Positions 33,704 through 45,309 of a DNA stretch of 64,000 nucleotides are shown here, in pieces; the first letter of the stretch is position 1, and every line of letters begins with the position of its first letter. The notes under the pieces are model-generated. The model made no database searches. It was not told the origin of the DNA and was given only the letters and a program-made list of their open reading frames with translations. Source of the DNA: Pilaira anomala (Eukaryota > Mucoromycota > Mucoromycetes > Mucorales > Mucoraceae); contig JAIXMQ010000059.1 of assembly GCA_025716855.1 (NCBI GenBank), positions 62,001 to 126,000 on the forward strand, in the 5' to 3' direction. The position numbers and the translations under genes were made by a program.

Positions 33704-33775
33704 ATGTCAAGCAATCACACAATTAATGCCTTAGGTAATAATGCACTCTCTGTTAAAACGAGGTTTGATAACTCA

Positions 33776-33820
<45 letters not shown>

Positions 33821-34626
33821 GCAAAAGAAAAAGAGGTAATGACCTCTTTTGTAATGAAAAACGCCGAAAAGTGGCATCCTCTCCTTCTCCTTCTCCTTCT
33901 CCTTCTTCTCGTTCTCCTTCTCCTTCTTCTCGCTCTCATCTACCATCAGTGCCAACTCTTTCTCCTCCGGCCTCTCCGACTCCACCATCATATGTAGCCT
34001 GTCTTCCTCCTCCTACCTCACCAGACAGGCTGCATTTTTCAATAGGAAGATGCAGTGACGATGAAGACTTCTCAACGATGAGAAGATGGGTGGAGGGCGA
34101 TTGATCACGCTTGCTCCACCCCACACCAATCATTCCACCACCCCTCTCCGCCACCTACTCTTCTCCACCGCCTACCTCACCATCGCCACCCTTATCCCCG
34201 GTGGCGTCACCATCACCACCGCCCGCTTCCCCCTCATCCTCACCACCGCCTGCCTCACCATCACCACCGCCCGCTTCTCCCTCACCTTCACCGCCACCCG
34301 TTTCCCCCTCACCTTCACCTCCACCCGCTTCACCTTCACCACCACCCGCCTTTCCTTCACCACCAGCACCAGCAACACCATCACCACCACCAGTTGCACC
34401 CGAACCAGTAGCATCACCTGAACCATCGGTCTCATACGATGCGGATGGAGACGTAATAATGATTGAATGTATGCCATTAATTTGTAATGATTATGGAGGA
34501 GTGGATGAACTTATTAATGGTTTTACTTCTCTCGTTATTACCGACCCATCTTCATTGTATTTGACTGATGGGGATGGTGACATTATTATGTACGATTGTA
34601 TGACTTCTACATACATTCATTATTAG
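33704..34626 (+). CDS. NLS-bearing proline-rich protein of unknown function, with an in-frame TGA
   Basis: Exon 1 (33704-33734, MSSNHTINAL) is joined over an intron with about 42 T before its AG to exon 2 at 33821. Exon 2 gives GKRKRGNDLFCNEKRRKVA, a bipartite basic signal, then Ser/Pro repeats. TGA at 34102-34104 ends a 104-residue product. The same frame continues without further stops to TAG 34624-34626, through long SPSPPPASP repeats to an acidic C-terminus with two related motifs, DADGDVIMIECM and DGDGDIIMYDCM. Compared with the paralog at 31341-31860, one C is missing near 34015, which shifts the frame before the acidic patch. The gene may be a pseudogene, or the TGA may be recent. No acceptor was found that would splice it out. 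Confidence 0.5.
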
Positions 34627-34663
34627 TCAATACATCGTACATAATAATACTGGTTGTTCCAAG

Positions 34664-34665
<2 letters not shown>

Positions 34666-34737
<72 letters not shown>

Positions 34738-34752
34738 CCTCCCTCCCTCCCT
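34666..34752. repeat. (CT)n/(CTCC)n microsatellite
   Basis: About 33 CT units are followed by a CTCC-type tetranucleotide run. The tract is in the 3' flank of the proline-rich gene. The flank up to 35345 holds no recognisable gene. Confidence 0.95.
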
Positions 34753-35525
34753 AACTACCTAAAAAATCCCCCCTGGTGGGTCCCTCATGATTACTAAAGA
34801 TTTGGTGGCCTGATTACTTTAAAACAATCAAGTCTTTATTATGTGAACTGGTAATTTAAATGCTTTCCATTATATTATTCAAAATATTAATCGTGATAAA
34901 ACTTATTCAGGTTACAATGGTGCAAGGAGTAAAACGCAGTCTCTGAACCCCGCTTCATCAAAATGGCCTCCATTTTTTTTTTTCCAAGTCTACTTTTGTA
35001 AAGTGAATTGGGTTAAAAGCTATGCAAATTGAAGTATACCGTTTGGAAATCACAAAAGTTTACAATATCATCTTTAGATTTTATGTCCAACTAAAATTGA
35101 CAGTCTAAACTCTTATCCAAGAAGAAGGTTACATGTTGTACTAAATGAATAATAAAAAAGAAATATTGGTCAAATGTCTAGTGTCACGAATTTCCTTAAG
35201 ATCTACCAGTTACAATGACAAAATGTCGGTTATTAGAAGATACATAGTGTATAATATTGATAACATATTATCAAGCAATAATAGTATGATACAAAAATAA
35301 AATCTATTTTATAAAAAATTACCAGCCAGACCTTTATTGTACTTACAGTCACAGGTCATAAAGAATGATCATAAATTATATATTTTTGAAGCTCAAACAA
35401 TAAATGCTTTTTTCGTTTCTCTATAAAATGTCATAAATCAGATAATATGCCTTCAAAACTTGAAAAAACAAAGATTAGGTTGTTTAATAAAAGAAAATTA
35501 AAAAAAAAAAAATTAGAGAAATTAA

Positions 35526-36602
35526 TATCTAGTAACATCGCCTTTAGCAGTTATAACTGCCCTACATCTTCTGGGCATACTTTCGTAAAGGCCCTCAATG
35601 TATTCGACCGTCATTTCTGACCAAGCTTCTTTTAACTTCTCCTTTAAATCTTCGATATTACTAATATCATCTTCTTATCTCTCATCCTACGAGACAGCTC
35701 AGCCCAGAAATGTTCAATGGGATTAAGATCTGGACTTTGAGCAGGCCAGTTCTCCATCAATGTCATCGAATGACTATTCTTCTACCATGTGGCAAAGGTG
35801 CCTTTATGACAGGGCGTGTTATCTTCTTGATAGATGTAGGGACCCTGATCAAGTGGAGGCAAGTCAAACATGAAAGGAAGAAGTTTTTCATCCATAACTC
35901 TAATATATTCGTCCTGGTCCATATTTCCTTTAATAAACTCTAAAGGAGAGTATCCTCCATACCAGATACATGCCCAAATCATGACACTACCGCCCCCAAA
36001 CTTAACTGAACGCAATACGTGGCAAGAGTAGTACCGCTCACCAATTTGTCGCAAGACGTGAGGAGGTCCTCATTACCATGGACTCTGAATCTAGATTCAT
36101 CGGACCAAATGACTCTCTTCCATTGCTCTTCTGTCCAATGTACGTGCTCTTTGGCCCAGGCAAGTCGTCTTTGTTTCTGATAGTCGTTTAGCAAGGGTTT
36201 GGTAGCAGGAGTACATGACTTAAAACCAAGTTCCTTCAACCAACGCTTCACAATTGACACTGATCGCTCTTGGTTAAGTGATCTTAATTCACGTTGAAGA
36301 TCCGCAAATGTTTTAAATGGGTCCCCTCTTATTATAATCTCTAAATGACGAGCTGTGTGCTCATCCAAGTTACTAGGTCTTCCAGGACTCGTTCTCTTTA
36401 CTGGAGTGTTGGTTTTAGCCACTCTTTCAACAGCATTTTGGACTGTAGCGCGCTTTTTATTAACGATGGTGCTAATGGCTGCTTGTGTGAATCCGAGCTC
36501 CTGCAAATAGTAAACGGCTCCTAATTTCATAAGTTCAACTTCACTTTCAGATCCGTTAGGATCTTTTATTGCTTTAGGTGTAATTTCGAAAACTTTAACC
36601 AT
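35526..36602 (-). pseudogene. Tc1-type DDE transposase, inactivated
   Basis: The frame starts at ATG 36602. It has an N-terminal HTH region (YYLQELGFTQAAISTIVNKK), a second HTH with GRPSNLDEHTA, then the DDE domain: VIWSDESRFRV for the first Asp, YIYQEDNTPCHKG for the second, and QSPDLNPIEHFWAELSRR for the Glu. It ends GDVTRY and TAA. Lesions are a frameshift near 36040-36065 (before VLRQIGERYYSC), an in-frame TAG at 35782-35784, and a further frameshift near 35671-35680. It is therefore not functional as read. The product would have cut and pasted the element at TA sites. Confidence 0.88.
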
Positions 36603-36945
36603 CTTTTGCTTATACTTACTATTTAAAAAATAAACAAGATATGAAATTTTTATTTAAAAAAAAAAGAAAAATGATCATTGATTCGTGATGGACTGCTTTC
36701 GTAACTTTTGTGCTTTATTTTTTTTATTTTTATTTGTTCCCCGTAGTCAGTCAAGTATAAAGCACCTAACATCGGTGGAAACTTTATTCTTTTTTTTTTT
36801 CTTCTCTTTATATATATTTACCTCATCTTTACTTTTGATTACTTTTAATTTTATACTTATTGGTGCCAACCTGTAGTGGTAATGTCATTCCCCTATGTAT
36901 TTGCGTTATATATATTTTACTAGCTGTCCCTTAGTTGAATCATTA

Positions 36946-37849
36946 GGGGTATTCAGACCAATTTGTGCTAAAATCGTGCAAAATTTAAAATAATATGATT
37001 GGTTAAAATAAATTTGTCAGATTTTTAAAATTGAACGCCTAAAACGTAAAACAAATCTTAGTTTAATTTGCATTTTCGTACAAATTATGCGTCATGTCAA
37101 AATAAATATGTCGTTATAACAACTAGATTACTTTCTTATTTTTCCTTTTCTCTTTTATATCTGTGTATAATTTTCTCTTTTATAATATAATAACAATAAA
37201 AACAACCAAACAGCAATATCGTACAATGCCCAGAGTTTTCCCAAAATCCAACTTGATAAAGTCCTTGAAGAAAAGTGAAAAAGAAACAAAGGTACTTGTC
37301 AAATCCTACATGGAAACATTGCAACGTCTTGTTACTGATAATTCTAAGCGTCGTACACTATACAAGATATTGATAAATGTATGTAAAGATCACATTAAGA
37401 GTCATTTCACTAGAACTCGAAATCCACCAAGTAATCCGTAGGAGATTGCTGGTTACGCTCGCTGACGGGTTTATCCCAATTAATGTATGTTTTGCTAACA
37501 TTGTTTTTAGGAACTACCCCGATTCGTCTACCCTTTCCTTTATCACGTCTGTTTTGTTCAATAGCAGTAATAGTATTAGTTTTTTTGGATAGGACGTTGG
37601 TTGGCCATTTTTATATAGATTCAAGATATAGTTAAATACAAAGTATGGAAATTAAAGAAGAGTAGGAACAGAAAAAAAAGTTTATTCACTTAAGAAACTA
37701 ATTGCATAATGAAAGATTTACATCATCTGTCAACTAAAAAATTGAACTAAAATTCAATTTTTTTTGCATTTGGGGTGTTCAGACCCAAATTAATTTTATT
37801 GGCTAACGTAAATTTGTCAGATTTTAGCACAAATTGGTCTGAATACCCC
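36946..37849. mobile_element. 904 bp element with perfect 30 bp inverted repeats, nested in the Tc1 element
   Basis: The left end GGGGTATTCAGACCAATTTG (36946 on) and the right end (37849 inward) are identical over 30 bp. TA lies on both sides (36944-36945 and 37850-37851). The subterminal AAATTTGTCAGATTTT block occurs near both ends in direct orientation. The right end is itself an imperfect palindrome (37771-37849, GGGGTGTTCAGACCC facing GGTCTGAATACCCC). The perfect ends indicate a recent insertion. It carries only a short frame and is probably non-autonomous. The superfamily is not certain from the ends; a TA duplication favours Tc1/mariner-like movement. Confidence 0.8.
37226..37441 (+). 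CDS. 71-residue frame inside the nested element
   Basis: The frame begins MPRVFPKSNLIKSLKKSEKE and is strongly basic (KSYMETLQRLVTDNSKRR), ending PPSNP and TAG 37439-37441. A basic N-terminus of this kind is common in transposon-encoded DNA-binding proteins, but I recognise no family. It is probably a remnant of the gene carried by the autonomous parent. Confidence 0.4.
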   Translation: MPRVFPKSNLIKSLKKSEKETKVLVKSYMETLQRLVTDNSKRRTLYKILINVCKDHIKSHFTRTRNPPSNP

Positions 37850-38211
37850 TATTATTTTAAAATAAAAAGTATTGTTATATTTAAGCTCAGGTTTTATTTC
37901 GACTCAAGTCAAGTCTTATTTGTGTGCTCAAGTAACGTCACATAAATCATCATTCTTTATGACCTGTGATTGTATCAGCGCATTACCTCACTATATCTAT
38001 ACACTGGCAGTAACATTGACAATATGCGAGCTTTTTACATTATAGGTATCTTTAGGAAAGCTTGAAGTGTAGGCTTTTTTTAAAAAAAAAAAATACGTGT
38101 ATATGTACTATGTATTTTAAAACATAATTTTTAGTAACTAAATGTTATTTTTTATTATCTTATTATTTATTTGGTGTCTTAATTTATCAACTTTAAAGTG
38201 TACAGATTATT

Positions 38212-38604
38212 TTATAAAAGTTCATCTTTAATACTTTGGGCTAGAAACAAGATACATGTTATTTTCTTTGTAATGTAATCTTCGAGAGAAGAGGTCCGGG
38301 CAATGTTGCACACCTGTCTGCAATCATTAGGTTTCTTGTGAGAATCAATTCTTTTAGGACAGTTGTAAATTCTAGTATGATAACTTATACTAATTACAAA
38401 TTGTTTGTTGGCTTCTGTAAATTGGACTATGAACAGTCGAACTATAGACACTACTATTCGAAAAGTTTTTGAGTTCTTCTTCTTTGACAAGTTCATAAAT
38501 ACATTCTTTTGCCTTTGCTGCCTCATCGATCTTTGTGCAGCCATATTTGGAAGTTGATAAAAATCTGTCTCGCGTTTTAAATTTTCCATGTGACGGTCTT
38601 TCAT
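38212..38604 (-). CDS. Hypothetical 130-residue frame (copy B)
   Basis: Identical to the frame at 22671-23063. It is divergent to the 492-residue gene with about 210 bp between starts. No domain is recognised, and coding status is doubtful for the same reasons as in copy A. Confidence 0.25.
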   Translation of the reverse strand: MKDRHMENLKRETDFYQLPNMAAQRSMRQQRQKNVFMNLSKKKNSKTFRIVVSIVRLFIVQFTEANKQFVISISYHTRIYNCPKRIDSHKKPNDCRQVCNIARTSSLEDYITKKITCILFLAQSIKDELL

Positions 38605-38814
38605 GCTGAAATCTCCACAGTACGAAAGTACAATAACTATGTTTAAAGAGGATACCTAATATAAACCTAATATAAATAAGACATTATCTAATAGCAAAAC
38701 AAATTTGAGTAATCAGTAAACATGAGGTAATAGAAATTTTTGGCGTAGTCTTTTTCCCAGGCAGCTATTTTTTTTTTTCCTTGTTCTCTTCTTTAACTAT
38801 ACAACATTGCTGCA

Positions 38815-40293
38815 ATGAATAACAATAATACCAACGAGAATGCACCTGAGCAACCACAAAGAGGCTCCATTATAAATAACATAATAACCTCCATCGCTAA
38901 TCCAAAACAGACAGCCATTAATCTTTATAATACATACGTTGCCAATGTTACTTTCAGACGAAATACAGAATCAAGAAACAAGCCAGAACGTAAAATTAAA
39001 AACGCGGTCTCACAAATGAAAAGACGCTTACAAGTTCAAGGAAGAGTCTTGACTGATTCCAATCGTGGTACTGAAGTAACGGATAAGGGAACTCAAACTG
39101 ATGGTGATGTTTCATATGAAAAAAAGGCCAAGCGAAGAGTCAGTTTCGCAACTCCAGAATCAACTATCATTATCGAACGTCCTTCGAAAAAGTATAAAAA
39201 ATCAATACCTTCAACTACAAATTCTATCTTATCCCCAACTTTGATACCGACTCATGCTGAATCATCAACTACATACAATATTGGACCTATTTCTCCATTT
39301 TCTATGCCCTACCAGTTACCTATTACTCAAAACGCTTGTGAAGCTACTTCATCATCACATATTCAATCAGGTTTTTCAGTTACCCAGCATACTCATGAAT
39401 CTAATTCATCACCTGTACAAGCTACACTTCATACTGGATCATCTCCTATTCAACACATTGATGAATCTATATCACCTCAAGTATCTGCATATGAACCAAG
39501 CCTTTCACCTGTTCAATCCTGTTATGAACAAAACTCTTCACATGCTCAATACATCTATGAACAAATATCTTCACCTGCTGAAGCTAACTCTGAATCTATC
39601 TATAACGCTAGATTTAATCATGATCCGGAATACTCAGAACCTGGCACTCCTTTTGTTCAACAAGCTTCTGAACATAGCCCTCCACCAGAGGAATCTGACC
39701 TTGAGGATTATTATATGGAAGCTAATCGTGAACTGGATACTTCTCTTGGCGAAACATCTTTTGAACATAACCCTTCACCAGAGGAATCTGGCTTTTATGC
39801 TGGTTATGAGAGAGGATACTTGAATGCTGCTCATGAACTTTATGCTTCTCTTGATGAAACATCTTTTGAATATGGCCCTTCAACAGAGGAATCTGACCTC
39901 GAGTATTATTATATGGAAGCTAATCGTGAACTTGATGCTTCTCTTGGTGAAACATCTTTTGAATATGGCCCTTCGCCAGAGGAATGTGGCTTTTATTCTG
40001 GTTATAAGAGAGGATACTTGGATACTACTCGTGAACTTGATGCTTCTCTTGGTGAAACACCTTTTGAACATAGTCCTTCACCAGAGAGATCTGACGTGTA
40101 TTGGGATTATATAAGAGGATACTTGGATGCTGCTCGTGACTTTGATGCTTCTCTTGGCGAAACACCTTTTGAAAATAGCGCTTCACCAGAGCATTCTGAC
40201 TTTAATATTGATTACATGAAAGGATATTTGGAAGCTGCTCGTGACATTGATGGTGCTCGTGACCTTATTGCTTGTCTTCATGACATCTTTTGA
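38815..40293 (+). CDS. Unknown 492-residue protein with C-terminal tandem repeats (copy B)
   Basis: Residue-for-residue identical to the product of 23274-24752: Asn-rich start, basic KKAKRRVSF stretch, degenerate SPVQ repeats and five to six units of about 35 residues ending GYLDAAR. The upstream region (T-tract, ACTATACAACATTGCTGCA before the ATG) and the frameshifted 3' extension are also identical. Both copies keep an intact frame of 1.48 kb in an otherwise decayed region. That is compatible with function, but the DNA identity means it could also be very recent copying. Confidence 0.75.
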   Translation: MNNNNTNENAPEQPQRGSIINNIITSIANPKQTAINLYNTYVANVTFRRNTESRNKPERKIKNAVSQMKRRLQVQGRVLTDSNRGTEVTDKGTQTDGDVSYEKKAKRRVSFATPESTIIIERPSKKYKKSIPSTTNSILSPTLIPTHAESSTTYNIGPISPFSMPYQLPITQNACEATSSSHIQSGFSVTQHTHESNSSPVQATLHTGSSPIQHIDESISPQVSAYEPSLSPVQSCYEQNSSHAQYIYEQISSPAEANSESIYNARFNHDPEYSEPGTPFVQQASEHSPPPEESDLEDYYMEANRELDTSLGETSFEHNPSPEESGFYAGYERGYLNAAHELYASLDETSFEYGPSTEESDLEYYYMEANRELDASLGETSFEYGPSPEECGFYSGYKRGYLDTTRELDASLGETPFEHSPSPERSDVYWDYIRGYLDAARDFDASLGETPFENSASPEHSDFNIDYMKGYLEAARDIDGARDLIACLHDIF

Positions 40294-40461
40294 ACGCAGC
40301 CTCTCGCCAATCCAATAATTTAATACTGAATTTTGTACCTATGAACCAGGATATTTTGTAATTCAACCTACTCAAGAATTTGGCTCCCCCTTGTTCAATC
40401 AGCTTCTGAACATGATTCTTCACCAGTTCAATCTAACTTTAAAGATACCCATAATTCATAG
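40294..40461 (+). pseudogene. Frameshifted 3' extension of the 492-residue gene (copy B)
   Basis: Same sequence and lesions as at 24753-24920, with repeat-like peptides in two shifted frames, the last ending ASEHDSSPVQSNFKDTHNS before TAG. The truncation predates the duplication or conversion of the core. Confidence 0.5.
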
Positions 40462-41127
40462 TACACCCATTTTAAAGAAAACTTAACATGTTTTAAATAA
40501 AAAGTTTTTTTGTCAAATTTCCCAACGTTTTTTCTTTTTGCCGATTCGTGCCCTTCTACTGACTATATATATGTAAATATTTTTTTCACAGTGTGCGTTT
40601 TTTTTTTTATAAAATATTATTATTCAAAGAATGGCAGTAATGGTTGAATAAGAGCTAACTAAAACTATTAAAATATGTACAAGTGCCCAAAGAAAGAGTA
40701 TCCGTGTTGACAAGACAACAAAAACCTGCATTATATACAACTGAAAGGGCTACTCCCATAATACTTCCCGTCACAAACGATGTGATTTCTCCTCCCAATA
40801 CAAATACAAATAGAATTGTCAACATTTAGATTATCTCATGTATATAAAACAGCACTGAATTGGCCTTCATTGTACTAGCTATTTGGACCTGGGTTTGATC
40901 CTCTCAACTTGATTGCAGATATACCTCATTCCTTATATTATCTTTCAGGTATAAAATAAAAAAAGACAAGTTCTTCAAAAACCTATTTGAATTCTAGACA
41001 TTTGGAGGCTTTCGATTGTATCTATTTACTAGCAGGTAACAAAACAAAAGGAAGTGTTGATTATAATTCATATCTGAGTCGTAAATCTTTACGTATTTGG
41101 GCTTTTGCAGTGTTAATATAATCAAAC

Positions 41128-41505
41128 ATGTAAACAAAAACTACAAAAAAGACTTTATTTTATCTTGACATCATAAATAAAGTATAGTTACAGAAATTTT
41201 CTTCCAGCTCTTCAAATCAAATGTATAAAACGTCAATATTTTCTTTTCGTATCTTTTTTTCCTATATCTAATTATTATTTTAAACATGTAAAATCAACAT
41301 ACAGCTAGTTTGAAGTATGAAATTACAGAAAAAGAAGGCATTGCGTTCTTCTTCTTTTGTTTATGTTTTTTTACTATCATTTTTTATGGCTACCATATCA
41401 GTTGTTACTTTAAAAAACCCCTCTGCTTCTGCACAGTTTGGTGTAAAAAAAAAATATTAATTGGTTAGGCTTGCCCACTGAAGGTATGTATTAAATATAT
41501 ATTCA
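41128..41505 (+). repeat. Diverged distal block of the segmental duplication, copy B
   Basis: Partner of 28203-28598 with scattered substitutions and small indels, including a shorter A tract near 41444-41453. It directly follows the 3.1 kb segment here. No gene is seen in it. Confidence 0.85.
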
Positions 41506-42376
41506 TAATTTTTATTGGGTGCTGAAGTAAAGGAGAGAGATATAATAGTTAATGCTCTGTGTTATTGAGCTCTAATTGTGGATAAAATCACTTTCTAACT
41601 TTAAGTCAAAAGAGAATGGTTATGATAGAAAAAAGTGATACAAAATGTCAGATTAACTTAATGGTAACACGATGCGGAGAGGTCTAAAAGATTAAAGTAT
41701 TAAAATATGTGGTCCGTGCGTAAATTTTTTCTTTTTCTTAAAAGATTGAATGCATTTTTTTTTTTTTTTTTTTTTTTTTTTGAGTGTCTAATTTTAATGA
41801 GGCTTCATAAGGAGGCAGGGATTCCAGTGGTTAACATTAAAATATACAAAAAAGAAGATTGTACAAATCAAAAGCATAAAAGATCAAGTCATTAAAGGTA
41901 TACCATAATAGAGATTAACAAGATTACTGTCACAAAGATGCTTCAGAACCAGTTAATACATTACCTAGGAACAAAGAATTTTAGAGCAAGGAAAAACCCG
42001 TGTCACCCGATACCAAAATTTTAAAAAATCACTTTTTATTGAGAAGGAAAGTTAAAAGAGCAAACAGTTTTTATTCTTGAAAAGGATATGGATTCTAAAG
42101 ACTGGACTTAATCTTCTAAAAGTGGGTGAACTTATTATAAGTAAATAGAGAGAACAAATAAAAAGGAAATCAATCCTATTAATATATGACGATATAACCT
42201 CTTTCTATTAGCGCGGCAACAACCTTGTTAATCTTTATTCTGGTCATTGTAATCACTTATGCATACCTTTAATGAGATGATCTCTAGTGCTTATGATTGT
42301 ACCATCCTATTGTTTTTGTATACTTTGGAGTCGTTAGCTTGAATCTCTGGTTTCTTTTCGAAGTTTCATTAAGACT

Positions 42377-42413
<37 letters not shown>

Positions 42414-42845
42414 TTTTTAACCCTTGAAATAATATATACATAATTACTTGAGATAACACAACGAATATTAATATTTATAAAAAAATAAGCACAGTATTTT
42501 ATAAAATCCGCTGTTACACCTAGTTTTACCTTATTACATTACCCTTAATAACAATGATGCTCTTTAATAATGATTTTATTTTCTTAGGTCAAGGTCAAGT
42601 AAATGTATTTTAAAACATGAAAAAAGGCTCAAGTATTTATATAAAGTTTTTAGTCCCGTGATGTCGAAATTAAAGTTTCCGATCTTATTGGTTAGCAGCT
42701 CTCTCAATTGGATTAGTTATCTCTTCTGAATCAACTTCATGGGTTAAATACAAAATATTTCAAATAATCAAAAATTAGAACACTATTTGTTTTTGTTGGT
42801 TTGTTTCTACTTTTACCTGGCAGTAAAGGCTGAGTCCGTATAACT

Positions 42846-42847
<2 letters not shown>

Positions 42848-42884
<37 letters not shown>
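42848..42884. repeat. (TA)n microsatellite
   Basis: A run of about 18 TA units in the gene-poor region. No associated gene is seen. Confidence 0.9.
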
Positions 42885-42885
<1 letters not shown>

Positions 42886-44485
42886 TCTCATGAATTGATA
42901 AAAAACAGTCTTCATTATCTGAGTCAATAGTTATCAAAAGAAGATATCTTACTCAGTTAACAAGCAAGCCTACCTTAATAAAAAAAGATTTTTATGTAGT
43001 AATTAGTTACTAGTTGTAATCATACCCACTATGTATCATGTACTCATTTTAATAATTGTGAAGCAGCATGTGGATATGCTTCTACTTTTCGTCGAATTTC
43101 CCAAAAAGTAAAAATAATAAAAATTCATATATTTAGCTTGCTGCATTAGCTGATAAAGGCGATGTTTTTTTGTAAAAAGGTATGTTTTTTTTGTCACTTG
43201 TATTGATGTTTGGTGTTAAGAAAGAGATACAGATTTATGCATATTTTAAATCCCAACAAATTTTGGGTGCCACACATGATTATTTTAGCATTTTTTTTTC
43301 TATTTCTTTCTCCCTTTTTCTTTTTTCTTTTTTCTTTTTTCCTTTTCTTCTTCAAATAAAACATACACATTCTTTAAAACTACCTCTTTGATGACATACA
43401 AGATATTGTATCAAGAAATGAACAACTTTGAAATGTGCATAATAAATAATATTAGTGGTAAGACATATAACTTTATTACGGGAAAAAGTAGCTAACTGTC
43501 TGATATATTCCCACGTGTTCTTAAGAATGATTCCATACTTATTTTACTTTAAGTCCTTGCGTATAAAATGACTATTTCTTCCTTGGTTGCTAAGCTTTTG
43601 TCTTGATATTGCTTAGTCGGTCTAATACAACGGTTGTTACCATGGGGAGAATGTTTGAATCAAGATGACTCTATTTTACGTGTAAGAGATCTTCGTCTGG
43701 TTGATACTGTTTGGTTTGTAAAATGTTAGTATAGTCTATACGTAGTTTAATTGAAAGATTCAGTACTGGCTATCGAAAACAGCTTTTGACCACGAATAAC
43801 CGATTCCATTATTTGCTGACTTGCTTCTTAACTGACTCGCAGTACAATATGGGCACCGTAGTCGGGATAGTAGTGCCATTAGTAGAGATGTTCCATCCAT
43901 CTGAGGTGGCTTCGTTTCGTTGGGAGGAGATAGCTGGGAAATGGTTTTTTAATTTTACAAAGGTATATATTATCTTTCTTGCTCATCATGATGTATTCGT
44001 CAAACGTCTCTTTTGTTGACTGTGATATGGTTACTATTTGATATGTAATCTCTTTCTTTTTAATCTGGCAGCATGGTCTTGACTGCTGCTTTTATATATT
44101 CATTGAAGTAATCCTTGTTCTTGGCAGAAACAAAGCAAAAAACAAGAAAAAAAAATCAAACAAAACTACTATAACAGCTCTGGCTATTCCGGAAAGCATC
44201 TCTTACACATCTCTCTTCATTTACTCGCCTAACATAAAGTACTTGCAAACTTTTATACTTTTTAATTCCCAACTCGAGGCCTTCTTCATATCAAAATTCT
44301 CAATTCATATTTGGCTCTATCCTCACACAGACATAATTAGAGGTTCATCTTCTCTGAAGTACCTTTCAATCCTGGTCAAGTCGTTGTTACAATTATCTGT
44401 TTTGCAAACACTTTTATATATCAATTTAATCTATCTACACTACACGTCCATCTTGAATTAGCTTAAAATCACCACTGCATACCTT

Positions 44486-44489
<4 letters not shown>

Positions 44490-44544
<55 letters not shown>
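44490..44544. repeat. Poly(A) tract of about 54 bases
   Basis: An uninterrupted A run. It might mark the 3' end of a retrotransposed sequence on the plus strand (44050-44489), since the run follows a stretch ending CATACCTTTTCT, but no target-site duplication was identified. Similar runs occur inside introns elsewhere in this window. Confidence 0.8.
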
Positions 44545-44550
<6 letters not shown>

Positions 44551-45309
44551 TAATTCAAAGTCTCTCACATATTAAAGCACATAAATAAATTCTTTACATT
44601 CATCTCGCTGCTATGATAAAAAAAAATAGTTCTTGTCAATGAAATCTGTAACAACGGAATCCAGACTAATAACGACCATATAAATAATTACAAGGTACTC
44701 TTTAGTCAGGAATTATGTACGTTGTTATCGAATCGAGTAGATGCTATCCAGTATTATATATGGTCAATTCGAAAGAGTAGAACGTTCATATTCAAAAGCA
44801 GAGGAGGAATTGGGTATAGATTCATTTAAGCCCATAAAAAAGATGGTCCTTATTCAAACACAACTCATCAGGGCATTCAAGATGTAAAAAGATGATTATT
44901 ATTTTAGTTTAGGAGAGCTCTTTCAATTAAATATGATAATGATGAGCCATAAATTCCTATGGCTTAAGCTCGGTCTTTTTTTTTTTTAAACATGAAGGTT
45001 GTTCTATATAACGTATCCATTTTTTTTTCTCGTTCAATCAGTATTTGTAGTGTGGCGGCTCATGTAAAACTATCAGAATAAGTAAAGCAGTTAAAGACGT
45101 TGTAGCTATAACATATTAGAACGCTCAAGAAATGGACCTTCAACAATATGATTATCTAGGCTATTATCCAATGAAGGAGGCAAAGTTGTCCGAAAAAAAA
45201 CCCCCCGTTCTTTTTGACACTACCAGTAGCTTCACTTGCAAAGTGCGTGCTAGACATAGACAGGACATTTCCTACGGAAGAATAGATCATATTAATTTGA
45301 TTTTTAAAG

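Larger units (their letters stand above)
35346..37972 (-). mobile_element. Tc1/mariner element with inverted repeats, split by a nested element
   Basis: TA flanks at 35344-35345 and 37973-37974 enclose termini CAGTCACAGGTCATAAAGAA on the left and CAATCACAGGTCATAAAGAA, read inward, on the right. The two ends match over about 27 of 31 bases. The element is 2627 bp. Without the nested 904 bp insertion and its TA it would be about 1.72 kb, a normal Tc1 size. It carries a broken transposase on the minus strand (35526-36602). Its right end lies only 1 bp from the start of paralogous segment copy B at 37976. Confidence 0.85.
37976..41130 (+). repeat. Paralogous segment, copy B (direct repeat of 22435-25590)
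   Basis: The core from about 38031 to 41089 is identical to copy A as far as I can read, apart from one base at 41039 (GTAAC for GTAGC). The left 55 bp and the right 40 bp are clearly diverged from copy A. The left edge abuts the Tc1 element. On the right, copy B continues directly into the distal block at 41128, without the 2.6 kb found in copy A. Confidence 0.95.

Noticed and set aside
34172..34477. 101-codon minus-strand frame and a plus-strand Thr-rich frame over the Pro-rich region
   Set aside because: Both are shadows of the SPSPPP repeat.
42737..42937. Frame rich in Ile-Tyr repeats
   Set aside because: It is a translation of the (TA)n microsatellite.
44490..44544. Retrogene insertion ending in poly(A)
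   Set aside because: No recognisable coding parent and no target-site duplication; similar runs are common here without retroposition.
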